A DNA stretch of 22,679 nucleotides, from contig CAYJRA010000013.1 of NCBI GenBank assembly GCA_964372465.1, positions 1 through 22,679 of the forward strand, written 5' to 3'. Positions 6,143 to 14,507 of this stretch are shown piece after piece (within the stretch, counting starts at the first letter, position 1; each line of letters starts with the position of its first letter). Under the pieces are notes generated by a model. That model worked only from the letters and a program-made list of their open reading frames with translations, made no database searches and was not told the DNA's origin. Origin of the DNA: JAGVVZ01 sp964372465. Lineage in GTDB: Archaea; Aenigmatarchaeota; Aenigmatarchaeia; CG10238-14. The position numbers were made by a program, and so were the translations under genes.

Positions 6143-7004
6143 GTCTTGTCTGTAATAAAAATATACTGTCATTTTTTACACACCATTCGACATCCTGCGG
6201 TGTCTTGAAAAAATTTTCCAGTGTCAAACCGTATTTTGCTAATCGTTTTATTTCTTTATTAGACAACGTCTCTTTTCCCACGACCTCCTTATTAATTACT
6301 TTAAAGTCTGACTTATCAACGATATAACGATCGGGATTTTTTAACCCAGCAACTACATTTTCTCCTATGCCCGGTGTTGATTCTATTAAAATATTTTCAT
6401 CCGAATCCCAAATGTTTTTAGTGAACATGACTCCGGCTTTATCCGCATCTATCATACCTTGAACAACAACGGCCATTCTTATATCTTTAGGTTCTATTCC
6501 CTGCATGATAGAATACAACACAGTGCTGGATTTATATGGAGATATCCAGCATTGTTTTATCGAATCCAGTAATTTTTTCATATTATCTACATACAAAAAA
6601 GATTCGAATTGACCAGCAAAAGACGCCTCAACGCTGTCTTCGCAATTGGCAGATGACCTAACTGAAACTGAATTATAATATTTCTTTAATCTTTTGAAAT
6701 TTGTCTCTATGGATATTGAAATTTCAGGCGGGAATTTTCCGGATAATATTAATTTTTTAATCTTCTCTTCTGTTTTTTGGATATTTTTGGAATTGACCTT
6801 TGAAAGCAAGTCATTAACTTTTTTTTTAATGTTGTTTTCTTCTAGGAATTTATCAAAAAATGAATAAGAAATTATAAAACCGTTTGGAACTGGTAATTTC
6901 AATTTTATCATTTCAATTAAATTTAGTGCCTTTGTTCCGACTATTTCAGTTTTATTATCTTTATCTGATAACCATACAATATTGTTAGCAGAAATATTTA
7001 CCAT
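6129..7004 (-). CDS. stand-alone PEP-synthase/PPDK-type ATP-grasp domain protein (subunit A of a split pair)
   Basis: The product has 291 residues and covers only the N-terminal ATP-binding domain of PEP synthase, which normally has about 750-800 residues. Conserved features are VGTKALNLIEM with K25, LPVPNGFIIS, the SVSVRSSANCEDSVEASFAGQ block (R116), GVMFTKN, and the terminal DVEWCVKN...LLQTRPITE with Q285 and R287. These ATP-site elements look intact. The phospho-His swivel domain and the PEP/pyruvate barrel are missing. It lies 13 bases downstream of the gene ending at 7018, which supplies a phospho-His domain. The inferred role is ATP-dependent phosphorylation of that partner's histidine; the final phosphate acceptor is unknown. 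Confidence 0.82.
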   Translation of the reverse strand: MVNISANNIVWLSDKDNKTEIVGTKALNLIEMIKLKLPVPNGFIISYSFFDKFLEENNIKKKVNDLLSKVNSKNIQKTEEKIKKLILSGKFPPEISISIETNFKRLKKYYNSVSVRSSANCEDSVEASFAGQFESFLYVDNMKKLLDSIKQCWISPYKSSTVLYSIMQGIEPKDIRMAVVVQGMIDADKAGVMFTKNIWDSDENILIESTPGIGENVVAGLKNPDRYIVDKSDFKVINKEVVGKETLSNKEIKRLAKYGLTLENFFKTPQDVEWCVKNDSIFLLQTRPITE

Positions 7005-7017
7005 TTTAATACCCTAA

Positions 7018-8145
7018 CTAAATTTTTTTGACGCGTCCTTTTTCTAACTTTATTCTTTCCTTGTTTTTTATTTTAAGGTTTTGTATTAAAAAGGATGGTA
7101 TTTTCATTTCTCTTAAAACTGTAGCAGCATGAGACATTATTGAACCCTTTGTTAATATGACGCCAACCGGTTTTTGTTTTGTGATGGCTTTCATTATAAA
7201 CCCAACGTTCAGGTTATCTGTTACCAATATCCTTCCTTCTATGTTTTTCAAGTCTTCGTTATTTTTTGCTATAGTTACAGATCCCTCTATGTCGCCGGGA
7301 TATATTGTTTTTATTTTAGCATCCATCTGGAATTTTTCAATCTCTAGTTTCCTTGTGCCTTGGATTATAATTTCACCTGAAACCAGTACGGCCCATTCCA
7401 CTTCTTGAGGTTCATATGTCCTTTCCAATTTCAATGCATAACCAGCCAATTCCTTGATCTGATTATTATTTAGAACGGGTTTAGCTGACTCGCTTTCGCT
7501 CAATTTTTTGTGTATCAAACCGCTTTTTGATTTAACAAGTGTTTTAGTCTTTTTGGCTATGTCTCTATTCACAATTCTAAAAGTCTTTTTGTCTACTTCA
7601 TAGGTATCGTATTCAGCTCCTTCCCTTGTTAGGAGGTTTGAGTGTTGGCCAAAAATGGCTTCTATATAGATATTATTTTCGTTATTAGTCGTATGCAGAA
7701 GGCCACACTTATCTGAATCATAGAATGTCTGCATTAAAGATGAAAATTCTATTTTCTCTGGGGATTTTACTGCTCTTATAATACTATTAAAACTTGTGAT
7801 GATGACATTTTTAACATCATCCAAATCAATGATATTTATTTTATTTTTCACATACAGATCCAAACCCGTTTCAGTGGGGGAATAAACAGAAGGTCTATAA
7901 GCCAACGTCTTACCTTCTTTTTTCAACATTTCAAGAAATAATCTTAATTCCTCCAGGAAATCCCTTGGAAATTTTTTGTTTTTTAAGAAATATCTGTATA
8001 TTTCTGGTTTCATCATCCAAGGATCAGGAACTGTTGGCACCCCCTCCTTTATCAGTTCTAATATTCCGTTTACTTTTTTACTGTTAACCTTGACTCTCAC
8101 TTTTCTCAAATCTACAAAATATTTGAATTCTTTCATGCTACTCAT
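7018..8145 (-). CDS. divergent ATP-grasp plus phospho-His swivel domain protein (subunit B of a split pair)
   Basis: The product has 375 residues. The C-terminal part (about 275-375) is a PEP-utilising swivel domain: GRILVTDNLNVGFIMKA, then GVILTKGSIMSHAATVLREMKIPSFL, with H339 at the position that carries phosphate in PEP synthase and PPDK. The N-terminal part (about 35-270) aligns in order with an ATP-grasp domain but is worn: GVPTVPDPWMM for the PVPxGF segment, YRPSVYSPTETGLDL for the RSSAxxED block, and EVEWAVLVSGEIIIQGTRK for the EW...LQTRP end. No barrel domain follows. AAGGAT lies nine bases before Met4 (8136), which may be the real start. It precedes the intact ATP-grasp gene in a probable operon. 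A rifampin-phosphotransferase-like layout was considered, but a drug-binding domain is not seen. Confidence 0.8.
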   Translation of the reverse strand: MSSMKEFKYFVDLRKVRVKVNSKKVNGILELIKEGVPTVPDPWMMKPEIYRYFLKNKKFPRDFLEELRLFLEMLKKEGKTLAYRPSVYSPTETGLDLYVKNKINIIDLDDVKNVIITSFNSIIRAVKSPEKIEFSSLMQTFYDSDKCGLLHTTNNENNIYIEAIFGQHSNLLTREGAEYDTYEVDKKTFRIVNRDIAKKTKTLVKSKSGLIHKKLSESESAKPVLNNNQIKELAGYALKLERTYEPQEVEWAVLVSGEIIIQGTRKLEIEKFQMDAKIKTIYPGDIEGSVTIAKNNEDLKNIEGRILVTDNLNVGFIMKAITKQKPVGVILTKGSIMSHAATVLREMKIPSFLIQNLKIKNKERIKLEKGRVKKI

Positions 8146-8197
8146 ATCCTTAGTACAAATAAGCAGAGTAACTTATAAATTTATCCTATAAATATCC

Positions 8198-8611
8198 TTA
8201 ATCTGTTATTTTCTTACTGCTCTTCCAAATAAACGTATATCTCATGGGCATTATGGCTCTAGAAGTCGTCTTAAAGCCGCATTTTTTGCACTTATAACCC
8301 AACCGAACTCTTTTTCCCATCAGATTGGTTGCATACGTGTCTGAAATCAAACTATTACAGAGAGGGCACTTCTTTATTAAAGTTATCTTGGAGCTTCTCT
8401 TTGTTTTTGCTTTAATCTGAATTTTCTTGATACTCCTCACGACACCTTTTAGTCTTTTTGGCGTAATCACGTATTCCTTGTTGCTCTTTCTCAACTCAGA
8501 AACAGTTATCTCACGTAACTCTCTCAGTGTTTCAACAGTCTTTCTGTCTTCCATTATTTTTTTAACTATTTCAGTTACTTTGTCCAAAGAAGGAATCAAT
8601 CTTTTTGACAT
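8198..8611 (-). CDS. zinc-ribbon protein with a helical basic N-terminal region
   Basis: The product has 137 residues. The C-terminal half carries C82-PLC85 and C108-KKC111, a four-cysteine zinc ribbon with a beta-rich spacer (YATNLMGKRVRLGYKCKKCGFKTTSR). The N-terminal 70 residues are predicted to be helical and basic, with alternating Leu/Val and Lys/Arg, and could be a degenerate winged helix; this is a weak impression. The combination suggests nucleic-acid binding. It starts 14 bases after the stop of the ThiI-like gene and ends 52 bases before the PEP-synthase-like pair, so all four may share a transcript. No specific family is recognised. Confidence 0.65.
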   Translation of the reverse strand: MSKRLIPSLDKVTEIVKKIMEDRKTVETLRELREITVSELRKSNKEYVITPKRLKGVVRSIKKIQIKAKTKRSSKITLIKKCPLCNSLISDTYATNLMGKRVRLGYKCKKCGFKTTSRAIMPMRYTFIWKSSKKITD

Positions 8612-8625
8612 CTGTATCTAAATAA

Positions 8626-9489
8626 TTAGTGGTTTTTGATATTTATCTCTGTATAATATTTGTCTATATCATCCTCGGTAAAACCAACTACCGGGAAAAA
8701 AACATTTTTAAATTTTTTAGTTTTGTTTTCGATATCTTCTAAACTGTTTAACCTGTTCCCAAAGACAAACACATTCACATTGAACTTCTCTCCAATTTTT
8801 GTCAAATCCTTTTCTTCTCCAATTTTTATCTTTTCTAGCTTTATGCCATAAGACCATTTATCTAAAATCCCGCCGAACTTCTTATAACATAATATTGGAA
8901 TGCAACCCCTCTTCATCATAAGCCACGCTGCTACAACATCATCTTTCTTTTCTACATAGCAGATGACTCGTCCTGCTGTTCCCAGAGGCAGACCACCAGC
9001 ACAATGTATCTTTTCGAAGTAAACATATACTTCGTCGTTCCTTATATCTATGTAAACAGTCAGATCTGGCACTGTCAAATTTACTTTTTTTCTTGTTCTT
9101 TCGACTATTATCGATCCTATCTCTCTTTCAACATCTTTGCTGCTGAATTCGTGGTTACCATCTCTGGAAACACGAACAGCAAACGTATCCTTTCTGACCA
9201 GATTTCCAGAATTTTTTTCAAAAAACGATTTCATATCAGACAATCCAATACTAATAGCAGGTGAAACGGAGATTATACCAAAAATTCTTCTTAATACGAA
9301 TATTGCCCTTTGCATTTGATTTGTCTTTAGGATTAAGTGGAATCGTTTTGATATGATTTTATTTTCTATTTTCTCTTCATGCAAGGCATTCTTGATATTT
9401 CTAACCAATATTTTCTGAAATATTTGCCTGACAGGATTGGATTTTAAAGTCAATTCTGAAAAACGGATTAATATGCAGTCATATTTCAT
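8626..9489 (-). CDS. ThiI-like THUMP protein with a degraded, truncated PP-loop domain
   Basis: The product has 287 residues. The opening IRFSELTLKSNPVRQIFQKIL matches the N-terminal ferredoxin-like domain of ThiI, and residues about 60-170 match a THUMP RNA-binding domain ending in HCAGGLPLGTAGR, the ThiI linker. ThiI then normally has the PP-loop SGGxDSPVAA. Here the segment reads VICYVEKKDDVVAAWLMMKRG (residues 175-195), so the ATP pyrophosphate-binding loop has lost its Ser-Gly-Gly core while the following helix is kept. The rest of the adenylation domain is shortened. tRNA 4-thiouridylation by this protein alone is therefore doubtful; a tRNA-binding role is more likely. It heads a probable four-gene unit. 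Confidence 0.78.
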   Translation of the reverse strand: MKYDCILIRFSELTLKSNPVRQIFQKILVRNIKNALHEEKIENKIISKRFHLILKTNQMQRAIFVLRRIFGIISVSPAISIGLSDMKSFFEKNSGNLVRKDTFAVRVSRDGNHEFSSKDVEREIGSIIVERTRKKVNLTVPDLTVYIDIRNDEVYVYFEKIHCAGGLPLGTAGRVICYVEKKDDVVAAWLMMKRGCIPILCYKKFGGILDKWSYGIKLEKIKIGEEKDLTKIGEKFNVNVFVFGNRLNSLEDIENKTKKFKNVFFPVVGFTEDDIDKYYTEINIKNH

Positions 9490-9524
9490 AAATAATAACT
9501 AATAAGGAAAACTATAAAAATAAT

Positions 9525-10097
9525 ATGAAAATTGTATTTGCTGCATTATTATCACTTTTTGTTGTTACTTCAAATATCTTGTTATTATTGACTAATCTGT
9601 ATTTAGACATTAGCTACCATGGACCACTCAAGCAATATGCTTTTGATGCCTTGGGTTACGTAAAAAACGGCGATCGCTCTAAGATAGAAATATTCACCGA
9701 AAATGAAATTTCCCATCTTAATGATGTCAGATCATTGGTTGGCAAGACCATTGTAATTAACCAGCTGTCTTTTGCCAGCATCTTCCTCATTTTCATTTAT
9801 TTCGTTCATGAAAAGAAAATGCATGATCTTTTAAAGAGTGTATTTTTTGGGGGCCTTTTTTTATTGCTGATAACAACAATTTCTCTTATTGCAACAACAA
9901 TTTTCTTTCAAAAATTTTTTATAGAGTTCCACAAAATATTCTTTCCTAATGGCAACTGGTCTTTCCCATCAAGCAGTATGCTAATTATTTTGTTCCCCGA
10001 AAATTTTTGGTTTAACGCTGCGAAGCATCTTATATTTCTAATGCTAATTGAATCTGCTATTTTAATACTGTCATTTTTAAAATACAGGAAAGGCTAG
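9525..10097 (+). CDS. DUF1461 (TIGR01906-type) integral membrane protein
   Basis: The product has 190 residues and four hydrophobic segments (about 3-25, 82-97, 105-127 and 165-186). Between the first two is the family pattern FTENEISHLNDVRSL, and before the last is FHKIFFPNGNWSFPSSSMLIILFPENFW, the conserved FHxIFFPxGNWxF...LFPExFW signature of DUF1461. Members occur in archaea and bacteria and their function is not established. The start lies 35 bases from the divergent ThiI-like start, so regulation must be compact. The 3' end is five bases from the convergent SIMPL gene. Confidence 0.82.
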   Translation: MKIVFAALLSLFVVTSNILLLLTNLYLDISYHGPLKQYAFDALGYVKNGDRSKIEIFTENEISHLNDVRSLVGKTIVINQLSFASIFLIFIYFVHEKKMHDLLKSVFFGGLFLLLITTISLIATTIFFQKFFIEFHKIFFPNGNWSFPSSSMLIILFPENFWFNAAKHLIFLMLIESAILILSFLKYRKG

Positions 10098-10102
10098 AAA
10101 AA

Positions 10103-10855
10103 TCAACTAAACTCGTAGCCGACATTGATCGAGGAAGAAATCTCTATTTTGCCGGGTGAAATGCTCGTGGTTGCATCCCTCATACTTTCTGCTGCCATTG
10201 CTCCGCCAAAACCCTTGTAATAAGGAACTACGTTAACATACCCCTCGCTCGCCTTGCTGACTTTTGTCAATTTAATACCCAAACCATCTGCTATTGCTTG
10301 CGCCCTTTCTTTTGCATTCAGCGAGGCTTTCATAACAGCTTCCTTTCTGACTTCTGCTTCTTTTGATTTTGACAAGGTGAACTGAACGCCACCAACATTA
10401 TTGGCACCCGCATCTATAGCCGCGTCGACTAGGCTTCCAGCCGTATTCAACTTTGTTGTAGATATTTTCAATATATGCGTTGTTTTGTACCCGATAACTT
10501 TTTGCCTGCCAAACTCGCTGTAATCCCTCATTATATCCACGGAAAACTGTTCAGTTTCCATGTCCTTATCAGAAACGCCTGCAACTCTTAATGCACTTTT
10601 AACTTTATCCATGATTTCAGCGTTTTTTTGCTGAGATTCTATGGCCGTCTGCTCCTGTGTCTCTACTCCCAAGAATATTTCAGCTTTATCCGGATCGACT
10701 GTGGATGTATATGTACCAGTAACATCAATTGTGTCTTTCGGTAGTTCACTTGATGCCTTTACAGTGATATTATTTGGTTTCAAGCCCACCATGACTGCCA
10801 ATACAACTATTCCGACTGCCAATAACACGGGTAAAATTATTTCTGTCTTCATCAT
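10103..10855 (-). CDS. SIMPL-domain (DUF541/YggE-like) secreted or membrane-anchored protein
   Basis: The product has 250 residues from the start used here. An N-terminal hydrophobic stretch (EIILPVLLAVGIVVLAVMVGL) is a membrane anchor or signal. It is followed by the SIMPL domain: IDVTGTYTSTVDPDKAEIFLGVE, a long helix, then IMRDYSEFGRQKVIGYKTTHILKIS, AGANNVGGVQFTLS, and a helix with ERAQAIADGLG. The family often acts outside the cytoplasm; in bacteria it is linked to oxidative stress, and its biochemistry is unclear. A longer frame begins at 10894, but that ATG overlaps the TATA-like TTTATATA (10884-10891). The ATG-ATG at 10855/10852 sits about 30 bases downstream of that element, so the shorter start is chosen as leaderless or nearly so. 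Confidence 0.85.
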   Translation of the reverse strand: MMKTEIILPVLLAVGIVVLAVMVGLKPNNITVKASSELPKDTIDVTGTYTSTVDPDKAEIFLGVETQEQTAIESQQKNAEIMDKVKSALRVAGVSDKDMETEQFSVDIMRDYSEFGRQKVIGYKTTHILKISTTKLNTAGSLVDAAIDAGANNVGGVQFTLSKSKEAEVRKEAVMKASLNAKERAQAIADGLGIKLTKVSKASEGYVNVVPYYKGFGGAMAAESMRDATTSISPGKIEISSSINVGYEFS

Positions 10856-10883
10856 AATCAATATATGAATATTAAGCAATGGG

Positions 10884-10891
10884 TATATAAA
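10884..10891 (-). promoter_or_regulatory. TATA box of the SIMPL-domain gene
   Basis: TTTATATA on the minus strand lies 29-36 bases before the ATG at 10855, the usual archaeal spacing for a leaderless or very short-leader transcript. Confidence 0.55.
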
Positions 10892-10951
10892 CATTGAGTT
10901 TTGCTTTGGCGAAAACCAAATGATTTAAACTCAATGGTTGAAATAAAATTC

Positions 10952-11224
10952 ATGAAAGTATATTTCATGTTCCAGCCGTGCAAAACCGACGCATCCTATG
11001 AAATGATACCTTACGGGAAGTTTGATAAGAAGCAGTTGGTGGATATTATAATAAAGGAATTTAACGGCAAACCATCTATGGATACTCCGCAGTTAACGAT
11101 TATAGACATTGATAACGGCAAATTATCTGTCTCCAATAACAATAAAATTCTGATAAGGGAAGTCAAAGACGAGGATAGAGCAAGAGAAATCGCAAACAGG
11201 ATAATGAAAAATCTGATGAAATAA
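10952..11224 (+). CDS. uncharacterised 90-residue protein
   Basis: No family is recognised. The sequence suggests a small alpha/beta fold: strand KVYFMFQPC, helix KKQLVDIIIKEFNG, strands LTIIDIDNGKLSVSNNNKILIREV, helix DRAREIANRIMKNLMK. Earlier in-frame starts exist (a TTG at 10901 and an ATG at 10934), but TTTAAAC at about 10924-10930 is centred 26 bases before the ATG at 10952, which fits a leaderless start there. It diverges from the SIMPL gene and converges on the gene ending at 11243. Confidence 0.6.
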   Translation: MKVYFMFQPCKTDASYEMIPYGKFDKKQLVDIIIKEFNGKPSMDTPQLTIIDIDNGKLSVSNNNKILIREVKDEDRAREIANRIMKNLMK

Positions 11225-11242
11225 ACTTTGGATATATTATTT

Positions 11243-11656
11243 TTAAAAATATTTTCGAAGGCTTAAATTTAGATATTCTAAAAACACGGCATTTAATTCG
11301 GAAATTGTCAATAATTCGGGCGATGTCCTAGAATAAACCTCATACGTGGTTTGCGGTCCAAGTAGAAAAATCACAGATCCTGTTGGATGAGATTTTACAA
11401 CACCGAAACAGCCAATTAATCCTTTTTTTCCTATTTCTCTCAATACCTTTGGTGATAGATCAAAGGACATATAGCATAGTAAAATTATATCAGGTTCATT
11501 CAGAATTCCCATGTCCAGAGGAACAAAATATTTTCTATCACTGCTCTCGTGAGCTTGTAGGTATCGAACAATTTGATCGTTATATAATTCTTTCAACCGC
11601 TGGAATGTGGGTATAGGCATGAGAGAAATAAAAAGAATTAAGTTTTTAAGTTTCAT
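11243..11656 (-). CDS. uncharacterised 137-residue protein coupled to leuS
   Basis: No family is recognised. The start ATG overlaps the leuS stop by one base (TAATG), which argues for translational coupling and for this start over an internal Met at 11620. The first 12 residues (MKLKNLILFISL) are hydrophobic. The middle holds likely beta strands (PDIILLCYMSFD, GLIGCFGVV, GSVIFLLGPQTTYEVYS) and the end a helix (ISELNAVFLEYLNLSLRKYF), consistent with a small alpha/beta domain. Two cysteines are present but no metal-binding pattern. A link to aminoacylation is inferred only from position. Confidence 0.6.
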   Translation of the reverse strand: MKLKNLILFISLMPIPTFQRLKELYNDQIVRYLQAHESSDRKYFVPLDMGILNEPDIILLCYMSFDLSPKVLREIGKKGLIGCFGVVKSHPTGSVIFLLGPQTTYEVYSRTSPELLTISELNAVFLEYLNLSLRKYF

Positions 11657-14361
11657 TATTCCAAATAAATTCCCGGCTTCCCAAACTTTGCTCTTTTTGC
11701 CTTGTCTTCAGGATCATGCTTCTTCGGATCGGATGACAATGATATAATGATGCTCTTGAACCCGAATTCCTTTTTCATGAATTCCTGCCCCTCGATAAAA
11801 TAATTCTGCTCCTTGGGGGACGCCACATACAAATATAGTTTATTGTTTTTGCTGGAAAGTTTTATCACTTCTCTGATATCATCGCACGTCTTCTTGAATA
11901 TATCTTCCATTTGCAGAACTTCCTGATTGATTGTTTTATCATCTATTCTCGGCCATTCGGCTTTTGATACAAATCCTTCCTTTGCCATCATCTCCCAGAT
12001 TTCTTCGCATATGAATGGCGAAAAGATGGATAAAGCCTTTGCCATTGACTCAAGCACATAGTTCATCGTCTCCTCATGCCACTTCTCAGTTCTTTTGATA
12101 AACCACTGCAAATCATTGAGCATCGAGTGGAATTCAGAAACTGCAGACCTGTTCTCCATCCTCTCCAAATGTTGCGTCATTTCTTTGAGATGTATTTTGA
12201 TCTTAGATTCCAGCCAGAAATCTATATTCCTCTTTACTACGGACGATCCATTGTTATAATATTTCTTGACTGTATGATAGAATGAATTTAATTTCCCTCT
12301 CCACGCAATAGTAGCCTGCTCCGTCCAATCCGGATCCTCTATTCCTTCATTGGCATCCATCAACGTTATTCTTATTGCGTCGGCAGAATATTTTTCAACA
12401 GCGTCGTGAACCGTTATGAAATTGCCTTTAGACTTAGACATTTTCTGGCCGTTCATGTTCTGCATGCCGTTAACAGAAAACGCATGCGGCCACCTTCTCG
12501 GCTCGTTCGGCCAAACTGCAACATGATGGAATATGCTGTATGTCATGTGGTTTGGAATCAGCTCCTTGGCAGAATTTCTTATATCAAGGCCGTACCAGTA
12601 ATCAAACTCGCTTCTCATCACTTCAAGCAGATCTTTGGAAATGCTAGTATCCTTTGCAATTTTTTCCGCACCGCCTTTTCCAAAGAATATGAAATCAAAA
12701 ACCTCTTCTTTTAATTGGCCTGGTTCTATCTCATGCTGCTTGATATAATGAGCGATGGTATAGAATGCCATATATATTACGCTGTCAGAAAGCGTCTCGA
12801 TAATCCAATCCTTGTCCCAGGGCATTCTGGTGCCAAGGCCGGATCTTCTAGCGCAAGCCTTGTCGTCAATCCATTCTACAACATCTTCAAACTGCTTCCT
12901 TGCGATCTCTGGATAGATTTTCATTTTTGACAGGCACTCTCTTACTCCTTTCTTCCATTTTTCATCAGAAAATTTCAAGAACCACTGCTTCTCTAGTATT
13001 TTTATGTGATTTGCCGTGCCACACCTGCACACAACTTTTCCTGTAGGCTCCCACATTTCAGCGGCTATATTCTGTTTCTTAAAATCTTCCGACAGCTTTT
13101 TCTTGCATTGGTTAACTGGCAAATTCTTATAAGATCCGCAGTTCTCTCTTAGAACACCCAAATGAAATTCCTTTTTATACAATAAGGCACTGGCTTCTTC
13201 CAACTTGACTTTATCATTTTGATCCTGGATACCCAGTCTATCGCATACATCAACTGCCGGATGCTCGCCGAAGCCTTCCACTTTAACGACTGAGATTGGC
13301 TTGATTTTTCTCAAATCTGCCGCTTTGATGTTGTAAGTCTTTATCAGTTTGTCCTCTATTTTGGAAAGATCCTTCAATGCCATCCAATCATACGGTGCGT
13401 GAGAAGGAACGGACATCACGATGCCTGTCGTCATCTCCATGTCAACGAAAGTTGACGGAAGCATTATAACGTCAGCGTTGTTCACAGGGTTCTTGACAAA
13501 CTTTCCAATGAGATCCCTTCCTTTTATTCTGTTCAATTCTTTTACGTGATGCAGCTGATCCTTCAGCTTAGGCAAGGCAGACTCGGCAACAACCCATATC
13601 TCCTTATCCACCTCGACTCTCACATACTCAACATCCGGCCTTATCCAGATGTTTGTGACGCCGTATATTGTTTCTGGTCTTAGAGTAGCGGTAGGAAATA
13701 TTTCTCCTGAAGGATGCTTGAATTTAATCACAACATAATCAACCGGACTCTCTCCCTCTCCATTCAGCCTGTCATGATCGCCGGTTGGGCTAAGGCAATG
13801 TGGACACCAGACGACTGGATGAGTTCCTTGAATTACGTGCCCGCTCTTTTTCAGCAGATTATACTGCCATTCTATAAAACGGTTGAATATGGGATCTATG
13901 GTTGTGAAGCTCCTTCTCCAATCTATGCCAATGCCCAGCTTCTTCACATCTTCTGAGGCTCTTTGTTTCCAATAATTTGCTATATATTTCGGGTCTTTGA
14001 ACTTGCTTAATTCTTTCTCATGAATTCCCTCATCAACCAGAATTTTCTTCTGGACTTCATCGCCATTTGCAAGTCTCTCAGCAACTCCTAGAATTGGCTC
14101 CCCGGTCGCATGAAAGGCGAAGGGGAAGAGGACGTTAAAACCTTGCATTCTTTTGAATCTTGCATAGATATCCAGTCTTGCCAAACTAAAGGTGTGACCC
14201 AGATGCAACGGTCCATTCACATACGGGAATGGAAAAGTTACAAAACATTTCTGCCTGTCATTAGGATTAGCTTCAAATACTCTCTCATCTATCCATTTCT
14301 GTTTCCACTTTTCTTCAAGCTTCCTAAATTCCTCTTTAGACGTAACAATAATCATCACCAA
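11656..14361 (-). CDS. leuS: leucyl-tRNA synthetase, archaeal/eukaryotic type
   Basis: The product is a 901-residue class I synthetase that charges tRNA-Leu. The HIGH motif is H53-LGH56 in FPFPYVNGPLHLGHTFSLARLDIYARF, and FHATGEP follows as in archaeal LeuRS. The CP1 editing domain includes the threonine-rich TATLRPETIYG (224-234) and GIVMSVPSHAPYDW. A possible zinc knuckle is CPHC (186-189). KMSKS is K640-S644 in GQKMSKSKGN. The anticodon-binding helical bundle and a C-terminal extension ending KFGKPGIYLE follow. Length and order are normal for the archaeal form. The start could also be Met3. It is coupled to the small downstream gene by a one-base overlap. Confidence 0.96.
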   Translation of the reverse strand: MVMIIVTSKEEFRKLEEKWKQKWIDERVFEANPNDRQKCFVTFPFPYVNGPLHLGHTFSLARLDIYARFKRMQGFNVLFPFAFHATGEPILGVAERLANGDEVQKKILVDEGIHEKELSKFKDPKYIANYWKQRASEDVKKLGIGIDWRRSFTTIDPIFNRFIEWQYNLLKKSGHVIQGTHPVVWCPHCLSPTGDHDRLNGEGESPVDYVVIKFKHPSGEIFPTATLRPETIYGVTNIWIRPDVEYVRVEVDKEIWVVAESALPKLKDQLHHVKELNRIKGRDLIGKFVKNPVNNADVIMLPSTFVDMEMTTGIVMSVPSHAPYDWMALKDLSKIEDKLIKTYNIKAADLRKIKPISVVKVEGFGEHPAVDVCDRLGIQDQNDKVKLEEASALLYKKEFHLGVLRENCGSYKNLPVNQCKKKLSEDFKKQNIAAEMWEPTGKVVCRCGTANHIKILEKQWFLKFSDEKWKKGVRECLSKMKIYPEIARKQFEDVVEWIDDKACARRSGLGTRMPWDKDWIIETLSDSVIYMAFYTIAHYIKQHEIEPGQLKEEVFDFIFFGKGGAEKIAKDTSISKDLLEVMRSEFDYWYGLDIRNSAKELIPNHMTYSIFHHVAVWPNEPRRWPHAFSVNGMQNMNGQKMSKSKGNFITVHDAVEKYSADAIRITLMDANEGIEDPDWTEQATIAWRGKLNSFYHTVKKYYNNGSSVVKRNIDFWLESKIKIHLKEMTQHLERMENRSAVSEFHSMLNDLQWFIKRTEKWHEETMNYVLESMAKALSIFSPFICEEIWEMMAKEGFVSKAEWPRIDDKTINQEVLQMEDIFKKTCDDIREVIKLSSKNNKLYLYVASPKEQNYFIEGQEFMKKEFGFKSIIISLSSDPKKHDPEDKAKRAKFGKPGIYLE

Positions 14362-14476
14362 TTAAAATATGGTTGATTTTGAAAGCATATAAAAATTATG
14401 GTTTGACTTATAATTAATTAATAGTAATTACTTCAAAATTAATGGATAGATACAGGGTCCGTAGCTCAGCTTGGAC

Positions 14477-14490
14477 TTGAAAAACCAAAC
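14477..14490 (+). other. 14-nt tRNA intron in the D-loop of tRNA-Arg
   Basis: TTGG (14471-14474) pairs with CCAA (14485-14488). A three-base ACA lies on the 3' side of that helix, and the D-stem GCTC/GAGC closes the structure. Splicing after AC on both sides removes TTGAAAAACCAAAC. The AC repeat makes the exact cut ambiguous without changing the product. Confidence 0.72.
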
Positions 14491-14507
14491 AGAGCAGCTG
14501 CCTTCTA

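Noticed and set aside
6129..8145. The two PEP-synthase-like genes as one gene broken by a frameshift.
   Set aside because: The order is reversed relative to PEP synthase (the His-domain protein comes first), both carry their own ATP-grasp region, and they are separated by 13 bases with normal start and stop codons.
10856..10894. Longer start for the SIMPL protein at 10894.
   Set aside because: That ATG overlaps the TATA box. The added residues would precede an already complete hydrophobic anchor.
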